The notes under the pieces were generated by a model. It was not told the origin of the DNA, made no database searches, and saw nothing but the letters and a program-made list of their open reading frames with translations. A DNA stretch of 64,000 nt from Ruminococcus flavefaciens. Lineage in GTDB: Bacteria > Bacillota > Clostridia > Oscillospirales > Ruminococcaceae. Each line of letters starts with the position of its first letter. Position 1 is the first letter of the stretch. Made by a program: the position numbers and the translations under genes. The DNA is taken from NCBI RefSeq assembly GCF_900119075.1, contig NZ_FPIP01000006.1:131420-195419 (forward strand). The letters run 5' to 3'. Positions 15,075-23,758 of the stretch are shown here, one piece after another.

Positions 15075-17102
15075 ATGCCCCCTATCAACGTCCTTAGCAA
15101 GGAAATATCAGAGCTTATCGCCGCAGGCGAGGTCATCGAGCGCCCCTCATCGGTCATCAAGGAGCTGGTTGAGAACTCCATAGACTCGGGCGCTTCTCAT
15201 ATCACCGTGGAGATAAAAAACGGTGGAACTACCTATATGCGCGTTACAGACGACGGCTGTGGAATGTCATTCGGCGACGTTCCCAAAGCCTTTCTTCGTC
15301 ATGCCACAAGCAAGATAAGCGCAAAGGAAGACCTTGACAATATCCTTACTCTGGGCTTCCGCGGAGAAGCTCTTGCCTCTGTTGCCGCTGTAGCCCGTGT
15401 GGAGATAATGACCAAGCAGAAAGAGGGACTCTACGGCACTCTCTATACCATTGAGGGAAGCGTGGAGAAGTCCCACGAGGAGAGCGGCTGCCCCGACGGC
15501 ACTACCGTCATAATCCGCGACCTTTTCTATAATGTCCCTGCAAGGCGCAAGTTCATGAAAAAGGATGTCACCGAGGGCAATGCGGTGAGCACTATCCTCC
15601 AGAAAATAGCCATGTCTCACCCTGATATCGCTTTCAGATTTATCCGCGACAACCGCACGGAGTTCAACTCCAGCGGCGACGGGGAGCTGTTTTCAGCGAT
15701 ATACGCAGTTTACGGACGTGATTTCGCCCGTGACCTCATGCCTGTGGACTATGAGTACGAGGGCGTAAAGGTAAGCGGCTTCGTTATCAAGCCACTGTAC
15801 TCCAAGAATAACCGCGCTTTCCAGAACTTTTTCGTAAACGGCAGATACGTCCGTTCAAGGCTCTGTTCTGCGGCTCTGGAAAACGCCTACACAAACATGA
15901 TAATGACGGGAAAATTCCCTGCCTGCGTACTGCTCATTGACCTGCCGCCCAGCACTATGGACGTCAATATCCACCCCACCAAGGCGGAGGTGCGCTTCAC
16001 CAACGAGAAATCCGTGTCCGACGCGGTGTACTTCGCAGTAAAGAACGCCATGATGAAGGACGGTCTCATCTACGAATTCGAGCTGAAACCCCATGCGGAC
16101 TGGACAAAGGCTGCTCCCGAGCAGGAGGAGATGAAGCAGCAGGAGTTCCTGTTCACTCCCGTTGACAAGATAGAGGAGACCGAGCAGAAGCTTGCCGAGA
16201 CAACCAAGCCTGTCTATGAAGCTCCTGCCCCTGTGTACACAGCTCCAAAGCCCGCAGTTGAGGAAACTCCCATAACTGCGGATATTACGCCGAGCCCTGC
16301 CTATGACGAGCCCGTACAGGCGGCAGCTCCCGTGTATGAAAGAGAAGCGGAGACTGCTCCCGTACAGGAGCAGATACCCGAGCCCGTAAAAGCTCCCGAG
16401 TCTGTTTCTGAGCCCGAGCCGCCGAAGACTGTGGAGGGATTCAGCTACATCACACAGCAGGCATTCACCGCAGCGCCTGTTCAGAAGCCTGCGGAGAGCG
16501 AAGCTTCCAAGGAGTCGGTATGGACGGAAAAGCCGAAGATTCGCGTTATCGGCGAGGCATTCGGGCTTTACGTTGTTGCAGAGGTCGGCGACGACACCAT
16601 GATAATGATAGACAAGCACGCCGCCCATGAGCGAATTATATTCGAGCGCTTAAAGAGCCGCAACTGCAAGCAGTACAGCCAGCAGCTCCTTACGGGAGTA
16701 CGTGTGCTCCTTACAGGTGACGAGTTCAGCGCCCTTGAAACAAATCAGGAGCTCCTTGCGGATTTGGGATTCACCTTTGATTTCTCTGAGAAGCCCTGCG
16801 TTGTTGCAACGGCTGTTCCCACCTTCATAATGGAGCTGGATATGGAGGATATCATCTCCGAAATAGCAAACAATCTCCGTATGTACAGCCATGATCCACA
16901 GTCTCATGTGCTGGACGATATGCTCCACACAGTTGCCTGCAAATCGGCAATAAAGGGCAACGACAAGAACGATATCGCGGAGCTCCAATCCCTTGCGGAG
17001 CAGGTCTACTTTGACGAGAGGATACGCCATTGTCCTCACGGCAGACCTGTCATGTTCACCATGACCAAGAGCAATATCTCACATCAGTTCAAAAGAACCT
17101 AG
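15075..17102 (+). CDS. mutL: DNA mismatch repair protein MutL with endonuclease motifs
   Basis: MutL couples mismatch recognition by MutS to strand removal. The 675-residue protein has a GHKL ATPase N-terminus (IAAGEVIERPSSVIKELVEN, DDGCGM, GFRGEAL), a Pro/Glu/Ala-rich linker (about 355-475), and a C-terminal dimerisation and endonuclease domain. The endonuclease metal motif is present as DKHAAHERIIFE, with ACKSAIK and CPHGRP further on, as in bacteria lacking MutH. It is therefore predicted to nick DNA itself. Start ATG follows GAAAGGAAG. Confidence 0.97.
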   Translation: MPPINVLSKEISELIAAGEVIERPSSVIKELVENSIDSGASHITVEIKNGGTTYMRVTDDGCGMSFGDVPKAFLRHATSKISAKEDLDNILTLGFRGEALASVAAVARVEIMTKQKEGLYGTLYTIEGSVEKSHEESGCPDGTTVIIRDLFYNVPARRKFMKKDVTEGNAVSTILQKIAMSHPDIAFRFIRDNRTEFNSSGDGELFSAIYAVYGRDFARDLMPVDYEYEGVKVSGFVIKPLYSKNNRAFQNFFVNGRYVRSRLCSAALENAYTNMIMTGKFPACVLLIDLPPSTMDVNIHPTKAEVRFTNEKSVSDAVYFAVKNAMMKDGLIYEFELKPHADWTKAAPEQEEMKQQEFLFTPVDKIEETEQKLAETTKPVYEAPAPVYTAPKPAVEETPITADITPSPAYDEPVQAAAPVYEREAETAPVQEQIPEPVKAPESVSEPEPPKTVEGFSYITQQAFTAAPVQKPAESEASKESVWTEKPKIRVIGEAFGLYVVAEVGDDTMIMIDKHAAHERIIFERLKSRNCKQYSQQLLTGVRVLLTGDEFSALETNQELLADLGFTFDFSEKPCVVATAVPTFIMELDMEDIISEIANNLRMYSHDPQSHVLDDMLHTVACKSAIKGNDKNDIAELQSLAEQVYFDERIRHCPHGRPVMFTMTKSNISHQFKRT

Positions 17103-17111
17103 GGAGGCACC

Positions 17112-17843
17112 ATGAAACGAGCAGTTAAAGCATTATTCATCGCAGTATATTTTGCAGTACTTATTTATATTTTTGTCGGTATGGCATTGTCAGGGTACGT
17201 TGATTTTGACCATATGAATATTTACTTCGGAGAAGTGCCCGAGGGTACTGCTTTTGCGGATATACTCCTGAAGGACAGCAGTGATGAGCTCCGTCTTGAT
17301 CTTGATATTAATACTAATTTCAACTATTGTGCGCTGGTTGGGCTGATACCTGACTTTGATATCGGCGAAAACAGCGAAATTGTAAGGTATAACGAGGACG
17401 ATTATCGAAGCTTAATGTTCAATCATACTGATTATGGCTCTGTTTATCTGGAGGGGCTTGAGATCGCCCGAGGGGAAAATGACGATTATATGTGTTTCGG
17501 CGGTTATACTCAGCCAATATTAAAACACTTTCGTCACATAAAGGTCGCATACTGCGATAAGGACGGCAATATCCTCGGTATCACCAAGGAGATCAAGGTG
17601 AAAAAAACGCCGCTGAATGATGTTACATATGAAATAAAAGCAGACGGTGATGAACTCAGATGCAGATTTTTTAAGGCTCCGAAGTATTATCTGCTTGCAC
17701 TTGTTCTTTGGGCAGCGGTACTCTTCGCAGTGTGCGCGGCTGTAATAATTATTAAAGAAAAAATTGCAGAAAGACAGTCCGCAAAAATGAGGATCCCAAT
17801 ACAGTCGGGAGAGGCTGATAATGAAAGTAAAAAACAGGATTAA
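17112..17843 (+). CDS. Membrane-anchored extracytoplasmic protein, tandem paralogue 1
   Basis: A 243-residue protein with an N-terminal hydrophobic signal or anchor (about 9-31), an extracytoplasmic domain, and a TM helix near the C-terminus (about 195-216) followed by a basic tail. It contains YFGEVPEGTAFADILLK and FRHIKVAYCDKDGNILG, both repeated almost exactly in the next gene. The two are tandem paralogues inserted between mutL and miaA. Its end overlaps the next start by 23 bases. The family is not recognised. Confidence 0.72.
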   Translation: MKRAVKALFIAVYFAVLIYIFVGMALSGYVDFDHMNIYFGEVPEGTAFADILLKDSSDELRLDLDINTNFNYCALVGLIPDFDIGENSEIVRYNEDDYRSLMFNHTDYGSVYLEGLEIARGENDDYMCFGGYTQPILKHFRHIKVAYCDKDGNILGITKEIKVKKTPLNDVTYEIKADGDELRCRFFKAPKYYLLALVLWAAVLFAVCAAVIIIKEKIAERQSAKMRIPIQSGEADNESKKQD

Positions 17844-18534
17844 AAGGACGGCAAAAGCTCTTATTGCGGTATATTTTGCGGTGTTCATGTGCGTTTTCGG
17901 CGGAACTGCCGCCTTTGCATGGGATGTTGATACATCTCATCTGGATATAAGCTTCGGGGAAGTTCCCGAGGGTACTGCTTTTGCAGATATACTGGTAAAA
18001 GGAAACTGGGAAGAGAACAATATGGATTTCAATGTGTATAATGGTTCGGTTCTCAGAGTTGACAGCAGCTGTGAGCTTGCAAAATATGACGAGGACGGCT
18101 ATACAAGCCTGTTTCTGAAGCATAAGAGCATTACATTGGAACAAGTCGATCTTTCGCCCCAGTCGAAAAACAAGCACATGGAGTTTGCAGTGGAAGTGGG
18201 CACTGAAAAACTGTTCAACCATTACCGTCACATAAAGATAGCCTACTGCGATAAGGACGGAAATATCCTCGGTACTACCAATGAAGTCAAGGTGAAAAAG
18301 GTAACATGGGGTATGCCTGCCTATACCATAAAGGCAAACGGCAGCAGTCTGACCTGCGATGTGAATCAGGGACCTGCCTATTTTATGATAGTGCTTGTGC
18401 CTGTGATGTTTATAGCTCTTGCGTTAATTATAATCGTATTGGTCATCACAGCAAGGCTTAGCAAAAAGTTAAGGCTTAAAAAGAGCATAAAACGCATACA
18501 GTCGGGAGAAGTTGATAATGAACGAAAAGAATAG
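17821..18534 (+). CDS. Membrane-anchored extracytoplasmic protein, tandem paralogue 2
   Basis: A 237-residue paralogue of the previous gene: signal or anchor at about 10-33, SFGEVPEGTAFADILVK, YRHIKIAYCDKDGNILG, TM helix at about 185-210 and a basic tail. The junction sequences are also duplicated: CAGTCGGGAGAGGCTGATA precedes this ATG and CAGTCGGGAGAAGTTGATA precedes the miaA ATG, so the duplicated block included the coupling site to the next gene. The end overlaps miaA by 17 bases. Function unknown; likely faces outward. Confidence 0.72.
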   Translation: MKVKNRIKRTAKALIAVYFAVFMCVFGGTAAFAWDVDTSHLDISFGEVPEGTAFADILVKGNWEENNMDFNVYNGSVLRVDSSCELAKYDEDGYTSLFLKHKSITLEQVDLSPQSKNKHMEFAVEVGTEKLFNHYRHIKIAYCDKDGNILGTTNEVKVKKVTWGMPAYTIKANGSSLTCDVNQGPAYFMIVLVPVMFIALALIIIVLVITARLSKKLRLKKSIKRIQSGEVDNERKE

Positions 18535-19465
18535 CAAGCCCTTTGTGCTTGCAGTTGTCGGTCCGACGGCGTCGGGCAAGACATGGCTGGGCGTTGAGCT
18601 TGCGAAGATATACGGCGGAGAGGTGATCTCCGCCGATTCCATGCAGATATACAAGGGCATGGATATAGCTTCTGCAAAGCCCACAGAAGCCGAAAAGCAG
18701 GGAATACCGCATCATCTCATGGGTATCCTCGACAGGGACGTGAGCTTCAGCGCCGCAGACTATGTACAGCTTGCAAACGAGAAGATACAGGAAGTGCTCT
18801 CCCGCGGAAAGCTCCCCATAATAGTGGGCGGAACGGGGCTTTATGTGGATTCTCTCCTTGAAAATGTGAAGTTCTCCGAGGGCGGCAGCGACGAGGCTTA
18901 CCGCGAGGAGCTCTATGCCTTTGCCCGTGAAAACGGCAACGAGGCGCTCCACGCCCGTCTTGCGGAGATAGACTCCGAAGCCGCAGAGGGCATACACCCC
19001 AATAATCTGGTGAGAGTAGTCCGCGCTCTTGAGGTTTGTCATGTTACAGGAAGAAGATTCAGCGACCTCAAGCGCGAGAGCAAATTGGTGGGAAGTCCGT
19101 ATAATTCCCTGATTATCGGGCTGAATTACGAGGACAGGCAGACTTTATACGACCGAATAGACCTGCGCGTGGACGAAATGGTCAAAGCAGGTCTTATCGA
19201 AGAAGCCCGTCAGCTCTGGCAGGAGAGCGGCATGAAGACCGCCGCCAATGCTATCGGCTATAAGGAGCTTATCCCATATTTCGAGGGAAAGGCGGAGCTT
19301 TCCGACTGTATCGCCATAATCAAGCAGGAAACGCGGCGTTATGCCAAGCGTCAACTGACGTGGTTTCGGAAAAACGGGCGTATAGAATGGCTTTTTTTGG
19401 ACAGATTTAATAAAAATGAAGAAATATTAGAAAAATGCAAAAAAACTATAGCAAATTATTTTTAA
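18518..19465 (+). CDS. miaA: tRNA dimethylallyltransferase
   Basis: MiaA transfers a dimethylallyl group to A37 of tRNAs reading UNN codons; MiaB then thiomethylates it. The 315-residue protein has the phosphate loop VVGPTASGKT, then SADSMQIYKGMDIASAKPT, and the C-terminal YAKRQLTWFRK typical of the family. The start at 18518 is chosen because the GGGAGAAG ribosome site lies 7 bases upstream; a TTG two codons earlier is less likely. It overlaps the preceding gene and is followed by hfq, as in many bacteria. Confidence 0.96.
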   Translation: MNEKNSKPFVLAVVGPTASGKTWLGVELAKIYGGEVISADSMQIYKGMDIASAKPTEAEKQGIPHHLMGILDRDVSFSAADYVQLANEKIQEVLSRGKLPIIVGGTGLYVDSLLENVKFSEGGSDEAYREELYAFARENGNEALHARLAEIDSEAAEGIHPNNLVRVVRALEVCHVTGRRFSDLKRESKLVGSPYNSLIIGLNYEDRQTLYDRIDLRVDEMVKAGLIEEARQLWQESGMKTAANAIGYKELIPYFEGKAELSDCIAIIKQETRRYAKRQLTWFRKNGRIEWLFLDRFNKNEEILEKCKKTIANYF

Positions 19466-19569
19466 ATGTGCTATAATGAACTGTGTGTATTTCTGTGTAC
19501 TGTATTTGGAAAAACATTTTACTCACAAAAATACGCAGGCAAACAAATATACCAGATAGGAGAATGTGT

Positions 19570-19809
19570 ATGAACAAAACAATCAATTTGCAGGATGTAT
19601 TTCTTAACCAGTGCAGAAAAGACAAGATAATGGTTACAATTATCCTGACCAACGGCTTCCAGTTCAAGGGAATGGTAAGAGGTTTCGACAGCTACGTTGC
19701 TATCTTCGACTGCGACGGCAAGCAGCAGCTTGTTTACAAGCACGCTATTTCCACTATTATCCCCGCAAGAGCAGTTTCTATCCTCGACGCTTCGGAAAAG
19801 AACGACTAA
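19570..19809 (+). CDS. hfq: RNA chaperone Hfq
   Basis: Hfq forms a hexameric ring that pairs small RNAs with mRNAs. The 79-residue protein has the Sm1 motif ([21 protein letters not shown]) and the Sm2 motif YKHAISTI, a match to the bacterial YKHA signature. ATG 19570 follows AGGAG by 7 bases; the longer ORF upstream is excluded. A TATAAT-like box (19476-19481) lies in the short gap after miaA, so a private promoter is possible but the -35 is poor. Confidence 0.96.
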   Translation: MNKTINLQDVFLNQCRKDKIMVTIILTNGFQFKGMVRGFDSYVAIFDCDGKQQLVYKHAISTIIPARAVSILDASEKND

Positions 19810-19820
19810 GGGTGATCTGA

Positions 19821-21101
19821 ATGAGATTTGCCAAGTCGGATGGCAGCTTCATGGTCAAGGCGCTTAGAAACGTCGTCCTTGTGCTGCTTCTGATAGTTTT
19901 TGTCAGCATAGTTTATAACTTCCGCAACAGAGAGAGCAATACAGTCTCGGCTCTTATGGCGACCTCGGTTTCCTCAAAGGAATACAAGGGCGTATTTATA
20001 AGAGATGAAGAGATAATCCTCTACAGCGGAAACGGTGTGCTCAGCTATAATGTGTCCGACGGCGGAAAGGTCGGTAACGGCAGCGTTATCGCAGAAGCCT
20101 ATCCCTCCGACGAGCAGCTCAGCATAAAGCACCAGAAGGCTGTGCTCAGCAAGGAACTGAATATCCTTGAAAAGATACAGAATCCGGGTACTCTGGAATC
20201 TGCCCAGCCTGCCAGCATCTCCGAGAATATCGATGAGAGCTACAGGAGCTTTATCTACTACAGGGATATGGGGGATTACGAAAGCCTTGACACAGTGAAG
20301 GACAATCTTCTCATACAGCTCAGTACTTATCAGATAATGACAGATGAGGCACAGGGCTTCGACCAGAAGATATCCGATATAAAGTCAGAGATCGCCAAGC
20401 TCGACGCAAAGACGCTCTCCTCCAGCGAGACCATAAAAGCACAGAGATCCGCTTATTTTGCCAGCTATATCGACGGCTATGAGGAGGAGCTCAGCAGCAA
20501 GACGCTGGACAAGCTCACCTGCGACGAGGTAGAGAGCATCACTGACAGAAAGTCAACAGCGCCAAATGTCGTCGGAAAGCTTATCGACGGCTACGGCTGG
20601 TATCTTGCCGTCGTTGCTGACAACTCCAAGAAGGAGTACGAGATCGGCAAGGATGTCATGCTGAAGTTTGATTCCTCCGCCGAGACTTACCCTGCTGTTA
20701 TCTATGATATCCGCGATGAAAAGCCCGACAGGAGCCTTATCATCATTTCGTGCAGCAAGTTCAATTACGAGCTTGTCCAGCACAGAGCCGAGATAGTCGA
20801 GGTGATCTCCCTTATCGACAAAAATGAGCAGTGCGAGGGACTTAAGGTTCCCCGTGAGGCTATACGCTTTGCCGATATCAAGGAGACCTATACCGACGAA
20901 AACGGCAATGAAAAGGAAAAGACGATAAAAAGCAAGGGCGTTTATATCCGTAAGGGCGAGCAGGTGCTCTTCAAGAAGATAGATGTAAGATTTGAGGGAA
21001 ATGATTACGTCCTCTCAAAGGTACATCCCGAAAGCGAGTATTTGCAGCTTTACGATGATATTATGTTAGAGGGAGTCGATAAAGATGACGAAAAAGAATG
21101 A
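19821..21101 (+). CDS. HlyD-like membrane-fusion-type protein
   Basis: A 426-residue protein with one N-terminal TM helix (about 15-32) and a large extracytoplasmic part. It opens with a lipoyl-like beta hairpin (GNGVLSYNVSDGGKVGNGSVIAEAYP), then a coiled-coil region (about 95-225), a second beta segment, and a barrel-like C-terminus. This is the layout of HlyD/RND adaptor proteins. In gut clostridia such a protein commonly precedes yggS-sepF-divIVA, where a role at the division site or envelope is possible but not shown. No transporter gene is adjacent. It overlaps yggS by 17 bases. Confidence 0.75.
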   Translation: MRFAKSDGSFMVKALRNVVLVLLLIVFVSIVYNFRNRESNTVSALMATSVSSKEYKGVFIRDEEIILYSGNGVLSYNVSDGGKVGNGSVIAEAYPSDEQLSIKHQKAVLSKELNILEKIQNPGTLESAQPASISENIDESYRSFIYYRDMGDYESLDTVKDNLLIQLSTYQIMTDEAQGFDQKISDIKSEIAKLDAKTLSSSETIKAQRSAYFASYIDGYEEELSSKTLDKLTCDEVESITDRKSTAPNVVGKLIDGYGWYLAVVADNSKKEYEIGKDVMLKFDSSAETYPAVIYDIRDEKPDRSLIIISCSKFNYELVQHRAEIVEVISLIDKNEQCEGLKVPREAIRFADIKETYTDENGNEKEKTIKSKGVYIRKGEQVLFKKIDVRFEGNDYVLSKVHPESEYLQLYDDIMLEGVDKDDEKE

Positions 21102-21780
21102 TCTCGCTTATATCGACGAGAACCTGCGCATAATAAGAGAGAGGTGCGCCGAAGCAAAGGACAGGTACCGAAGCTCCGACGATAATATCCGCATAATGGC
21201 GGTCACAAAGACCGTTGCTCCCGAGGCGATAAATCACGCCGTAGAGCTTGGGATAGACCTTCTCGGAGAAAACAGAGTGCAGGAGTACCTTTCAAAGGCA
21301 GATTTTTATGACAAGTCCGCCGAGGTACAGTTTATTGGACATTTACAGACCAACAAGGTCAAATATATCATAAATTCCGTAAGCATGATACAGTCCGTTG
21401 ACAGCCTTAAGCTGGGACAGGAGATAAGCCGCCTCGCCGTTAAGAACGGCAGGGTAATGGATATCCTCTGCGAGGTCAACATCGGCGGAGAGGATTCCAA
21501 GAGCGGTATCGCTCCCGACGGACTTGACGAGCTTATGGACGGGCTCTCGGAGCTCGAAGGCATACGTATAAGAGGACTTATGACTATCCCGCCGCCCTCG
21601 GACAGCGATATCTTCCTCGGCAGAATGAAGGAGCTCTACGATAAGGTCTCCTCGGAGCGAAAGGGAATGGATACGCTCTCTATGGGAATGACTCACGATT
21701 ACGCAGAAGCCATAAAGTACGGCTCGACACTGGTGCGTATCGGAACAGGTCTTTTCGGCGCAAGAGACTATTCAAAGTAA
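21085..21780 (+). CDS. Pyridoxal phosphate homeostasis protein (YggS/PLPBP family)
   Basis: A 231-residue PLP-binding protein with the alanine-racemase-like barrel. Signature elements: MAVTKTVAPEAI with the PLP-binding Lys, GENRVQEYLSK, FIGHLQTNKVKYI, and the C-terminal HDYAEAIKYGSTLVRIGTGLFG. Members buffer free PLP and influence amino-acid and vitamin B6 pools. The gene normally precedes sepF in Firmicutes, as here. Start at 21085 lies inside the previous gene, 17 bases before its end. Confidence 0.93.
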   Translation: MTKKNDLAYIDENLRIIRERCAEAKDRYRSSDDNIRIMAVTKTVAPEAINHAVELGIDLLGENRVQEYLSKADFYDKSAEVQFIGHLQTNKVKYIINSVSMIQSVDSLKLGQEISRLAVKNGRVMDILCEVNIGGEDSKSGIAPDGLDELMDGLSELEGIRIRGLMTIPPPSDSDIFLGRMKELYDKVSSERKGMDTLSMGMTHDYAEAIKYGSTLVRIGTGLFGARDYSK

Positions 21781-21875
21781 CTCGCAGCGGAATGCTGAGA
21801 TCAACACGGGATACTCCGCATTGATCCTGTGAAGAGAAATATAAAAAACAAATAATGCGGAGAAGGAGTATTAAG

Positions 21876-22355
21876 ATGAAACTTTTTGACGGTATTAAGG
21901 ATTTTTTCTTTGCTGCAGATGATGATGATTTTGAAGCTGATGTTCCCGTTCGTCACGAGCGTGAGCGCGGCGGTTTCCAGCCTTCCGACCAGGAAGACGC
22001 TCCCGTGAATGAGGGTGCACCAAACGGTCTTGGCGGCGGCGGCAGAAGAAACAAGGTCGTTAATATACAGACTACAGCACAGTTACAGGTAGTGCTTGTA
22101 AAGCCATCTGCTTTCACAGACGCTAAGCAGATAGCTGACCACCTCATTGCTAAGAAAACAGTAGTTCTCAACCTCGAGACAGCTTCTCCCGAGAACAAGA
22201 GAAGAATTATCGACTTCCTCGTTGGCGTTGCTTATGCAAACGGCGGAAGCCTCAAGCCCGTAGCTAATCTTACCTACATCATTACTCCTTATAATGTAGG
22301 ATTCATCGGCGAGGACTTAGTCGGCGAGCTGGAGAATAACGGCGTATTCATCTGA
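21876..22355 (+). CDS. sepF: Cell division protein SepF
   Basis: SepF tethers FtsZ to the membrane and helps order the Z-ring. The 159-residue protein has the N-terminal amphipathic membrane-binding helix (MKLFDGIKDFFF), an acidic and Gly-rich linker, and the C-terminal SepF domain (VVNIQTTAQLQVVLVKPSAF; VVLNLETASPENKRRIIDFL; GGSLKPVANLTYIITPYNV). ATG 21876 follows AGAAGGAG. Its stop overlaps the next ATG by one base (TGATGA). Confidence 0.95.
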   Translation: MKLFDGIKDFFFAADDDDFEADVPVRHERERGGFQPSDQEDAPVNEGAPNGLGGGGRRNKVVNIQTTAQLQVVLVKPSAFTDAKQIADHLIAKKTVVLNLETASPENKRRIIDFLVGVAYANGGSLKPVANLTYIITPYNVGFIGEDLVGELENNGVFI

Positions 22356-23113
22356 TGAACGAGCCGTCGGATAAGCTTTTTACCGCAAGGCTTGCGGATA
22401 TGACAGCTCTGTGCGAAAGAAACGGCGCGGCGGTGTTCTCGTCTTTTTTTGACGAGAGACAGTGCGTTGAAGCCGAGGCTTGGTGCAAAGGTCATACAGG
22501 CGGGCTCAGGTATCGGCTCTGGGGCGGATACGATGACGCAAGACGGAAAATGCTTGCGGTCTATCCCGATTACTGCGAGGACTATGTGGAGGGGGAGTAC
22601 CCCTTTGTGTGCCTGACCTTCACTTACCGAAGCGAGGACAAGCTCACCCACAGGGACTTTCTCGGCAGCTTTATGGGCTTGCAGCTCAAACGTGAGATAA
22701 TCGGGGATATAGTTGTCTCCGAGGGTGTCACTCAGGCGTTTGTCACTGAGGTTGCTGCAAGGAGCATAACCTCTTCTATATCAAAGATAGGCAGAGTCGG
22801 CGTGAAAATTGCCGATGACAAGCCCTTTGAACTGGAAAATGCTCAGAAGTTCCAGACTATCAGCGGTACGGTGGCTTCTCTGCGCCTTGACTGCGTGGTG
22901 GGACTTGCCGCTCATTTAAGCCGTGAAAAAGCGGCGGCGCTTATCCGTTCAGATAAGGCAGAGGTCAATCATCTGCCTGTTTCATCTGTCTCCTACGAAC
23001 TCAGGGGCGGAGATGTATTGTCAATTAGGGGAATTGGAAGATTTGTGCTTTCAGATATAAACGGCTCTACTAAAAAGGGACGCATACACATTGATCTTAA
23101 AAAATATATTTAG
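22355..23113 (+). CDS. YlmH-type S4-domain RNA-binding protein
   Basis: A 252-residue protein with the YlmH layout: an N-terminal alpha/beta domain, a middle segment (IVVSEGVTQAFVTEVAARSI) and a C-terminal S4 RNA-binding domain (LSREKAAALIRSDKAEVNHL, then GGDVLSIRGIGRFVL). YlmH-type proteins act on ribosomes or 50S particles; related S4 proteins recycle peptidyl-tRNA-blocked large subunits. The gene sits between sepF and divIVA as in Bacillus and Streptococcus. It starts inside the sepF stop codon, so translation is coupled. Confidence 0.9.
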   Translation: MNEPSDKLFTARLADMTALCERNGAAVFSSFFDERQCVEAEAWCKGHTGGLRYRLWGGYDDARRKMLAVYPDYCEDYVEGEYPFVCLTFTYRSEDKLTHRDFLGSFMGLQLKREIIGDIVVSEGVTQAFVTEVAARSITSSISKIGRVGVKIADDKPFELENAQKFQTISGTVASLRLDCVVGLAAHLSREKAAALIRSDKAEVNHLPVSSVSYELRGGDVLSIRGIGRFVLSDINGSTKKGRIHIDLKKYI

Positions 23114-23124
23114 AGGTGAATGAA

Positions 23125-23694
23125 ATGATAACTTCAAAGGACGTCAGAAATAAGAGATTTGAAAAGGCAGCTTTCGGCTACAAGCAGGAGGAGATCGACG
23201 AATTCCTCTCACAGCTGGAGGCAGAGCTCGACGAAATGGAGCGCGAGCGTGCAGAGGCTAACAGCAAGATACAGGTGCTCGCTGATAAGGTAAGAGAATA
23301 TATGAGAGACGAGGACGCTCTCAAGGACGCTCTCCTCGGTGCTCAGAAGCAGGGACATCAGGTCCTCAACGACGCTAACGAAAAGGCTGAGCAGATCATC
23401 GCAGAGGCTAAGGAAAAGGCTGCTGCTCTCGAGGACGAGGCTGTTCGTCAGCACGCTGAGGCTATGGAAAAGAACCGCGAGGAGATCGCTAAGGAAAAGG
23501 AAGCTCTCATCGAGGCTCAGCAGCAGGTAGCAGACTTCAAGAAGAGCCTGTTCGATATGTACAAGAGCCACTTAGAGCTCATCTCATCTATGCCTGAGAC
23601 ATTCGACAACGAGACAGCTGAAGATGAGACAGAGGACAAGGCTGAAACAGCAGAGGAGATCGCAGCTGCTGTAGCGGCAGAGGTCGAGGAATAA
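23125..23694 (+). CDS. divIVA: DivIVA-family cell pole and division protein
   Basis: DivIVA binds strongly curved membrane at poles and septa and recruits partner proteins. The 189-residue protein begins with the conserved membrane-binding segment (ITSKDVRNKRFEKAAFGYKQ then EEIDEFL), followed by a long coiled coil (about 30-155) with heptads rich in Glu, Ala and Lys, and an acidic tail. Start 23125 follows GAGGTGA; the GTG nine bases earlier belongs to that ribosome site. It lies in the conserved sepF-ylmH-divIVA-ileS order. Confidence 0.93.
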   Translation: MITSKDVRNKRFEKAAFGYKQEEIDEFLSQLEAELDEMERERAEANSKIQVLADKVREYMRDEDALKDALLGAQKQGHQVLNDANEKAEQIIAEAKEKAAALEDEAVRQHAEAMEKNREEIAKEKEALIEAQQQVADFKKSLFDMYKSHLELISSMPETFDNETAEDETEDKAETAEEIAAAVAAEVEE

Positions 23695-23712
23695 TCAAAA
23701 ATTAAAAAGATC

Positions 23713-23758
23713 GAAAGGAGGATCCCTCAGTCTTTTGTAAGAGGGATCGGATAGTATG
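23713..23758 (+). promoter_or_regulatory. Hairpin-bridged ribosome binding site of ileS
   Basis: A strong Shine-Dalgarno (AAAGGAG, 23714-23720) lies 35 bases from the ATG, too far to act directly. Between them is a perfect eight-base stem (GATCCCTC 23721-23728 with GAGGGATC 23741-23748, loop of 12). Folding removes 28 bases and leaves the SD seven bases from the ATG, a normal spacing. No other good SD is near the start. Translation would depend on the hairpin being formed, or on unwinding. No T-box elements are visible. Confidence 0.6.

Noticed and set aside
23695..23755. T-box riboswitch before ileS
   Set aside because: Only 61 bases are available and no conserved T-box sequence or specifier structure is present; just one hairpin.
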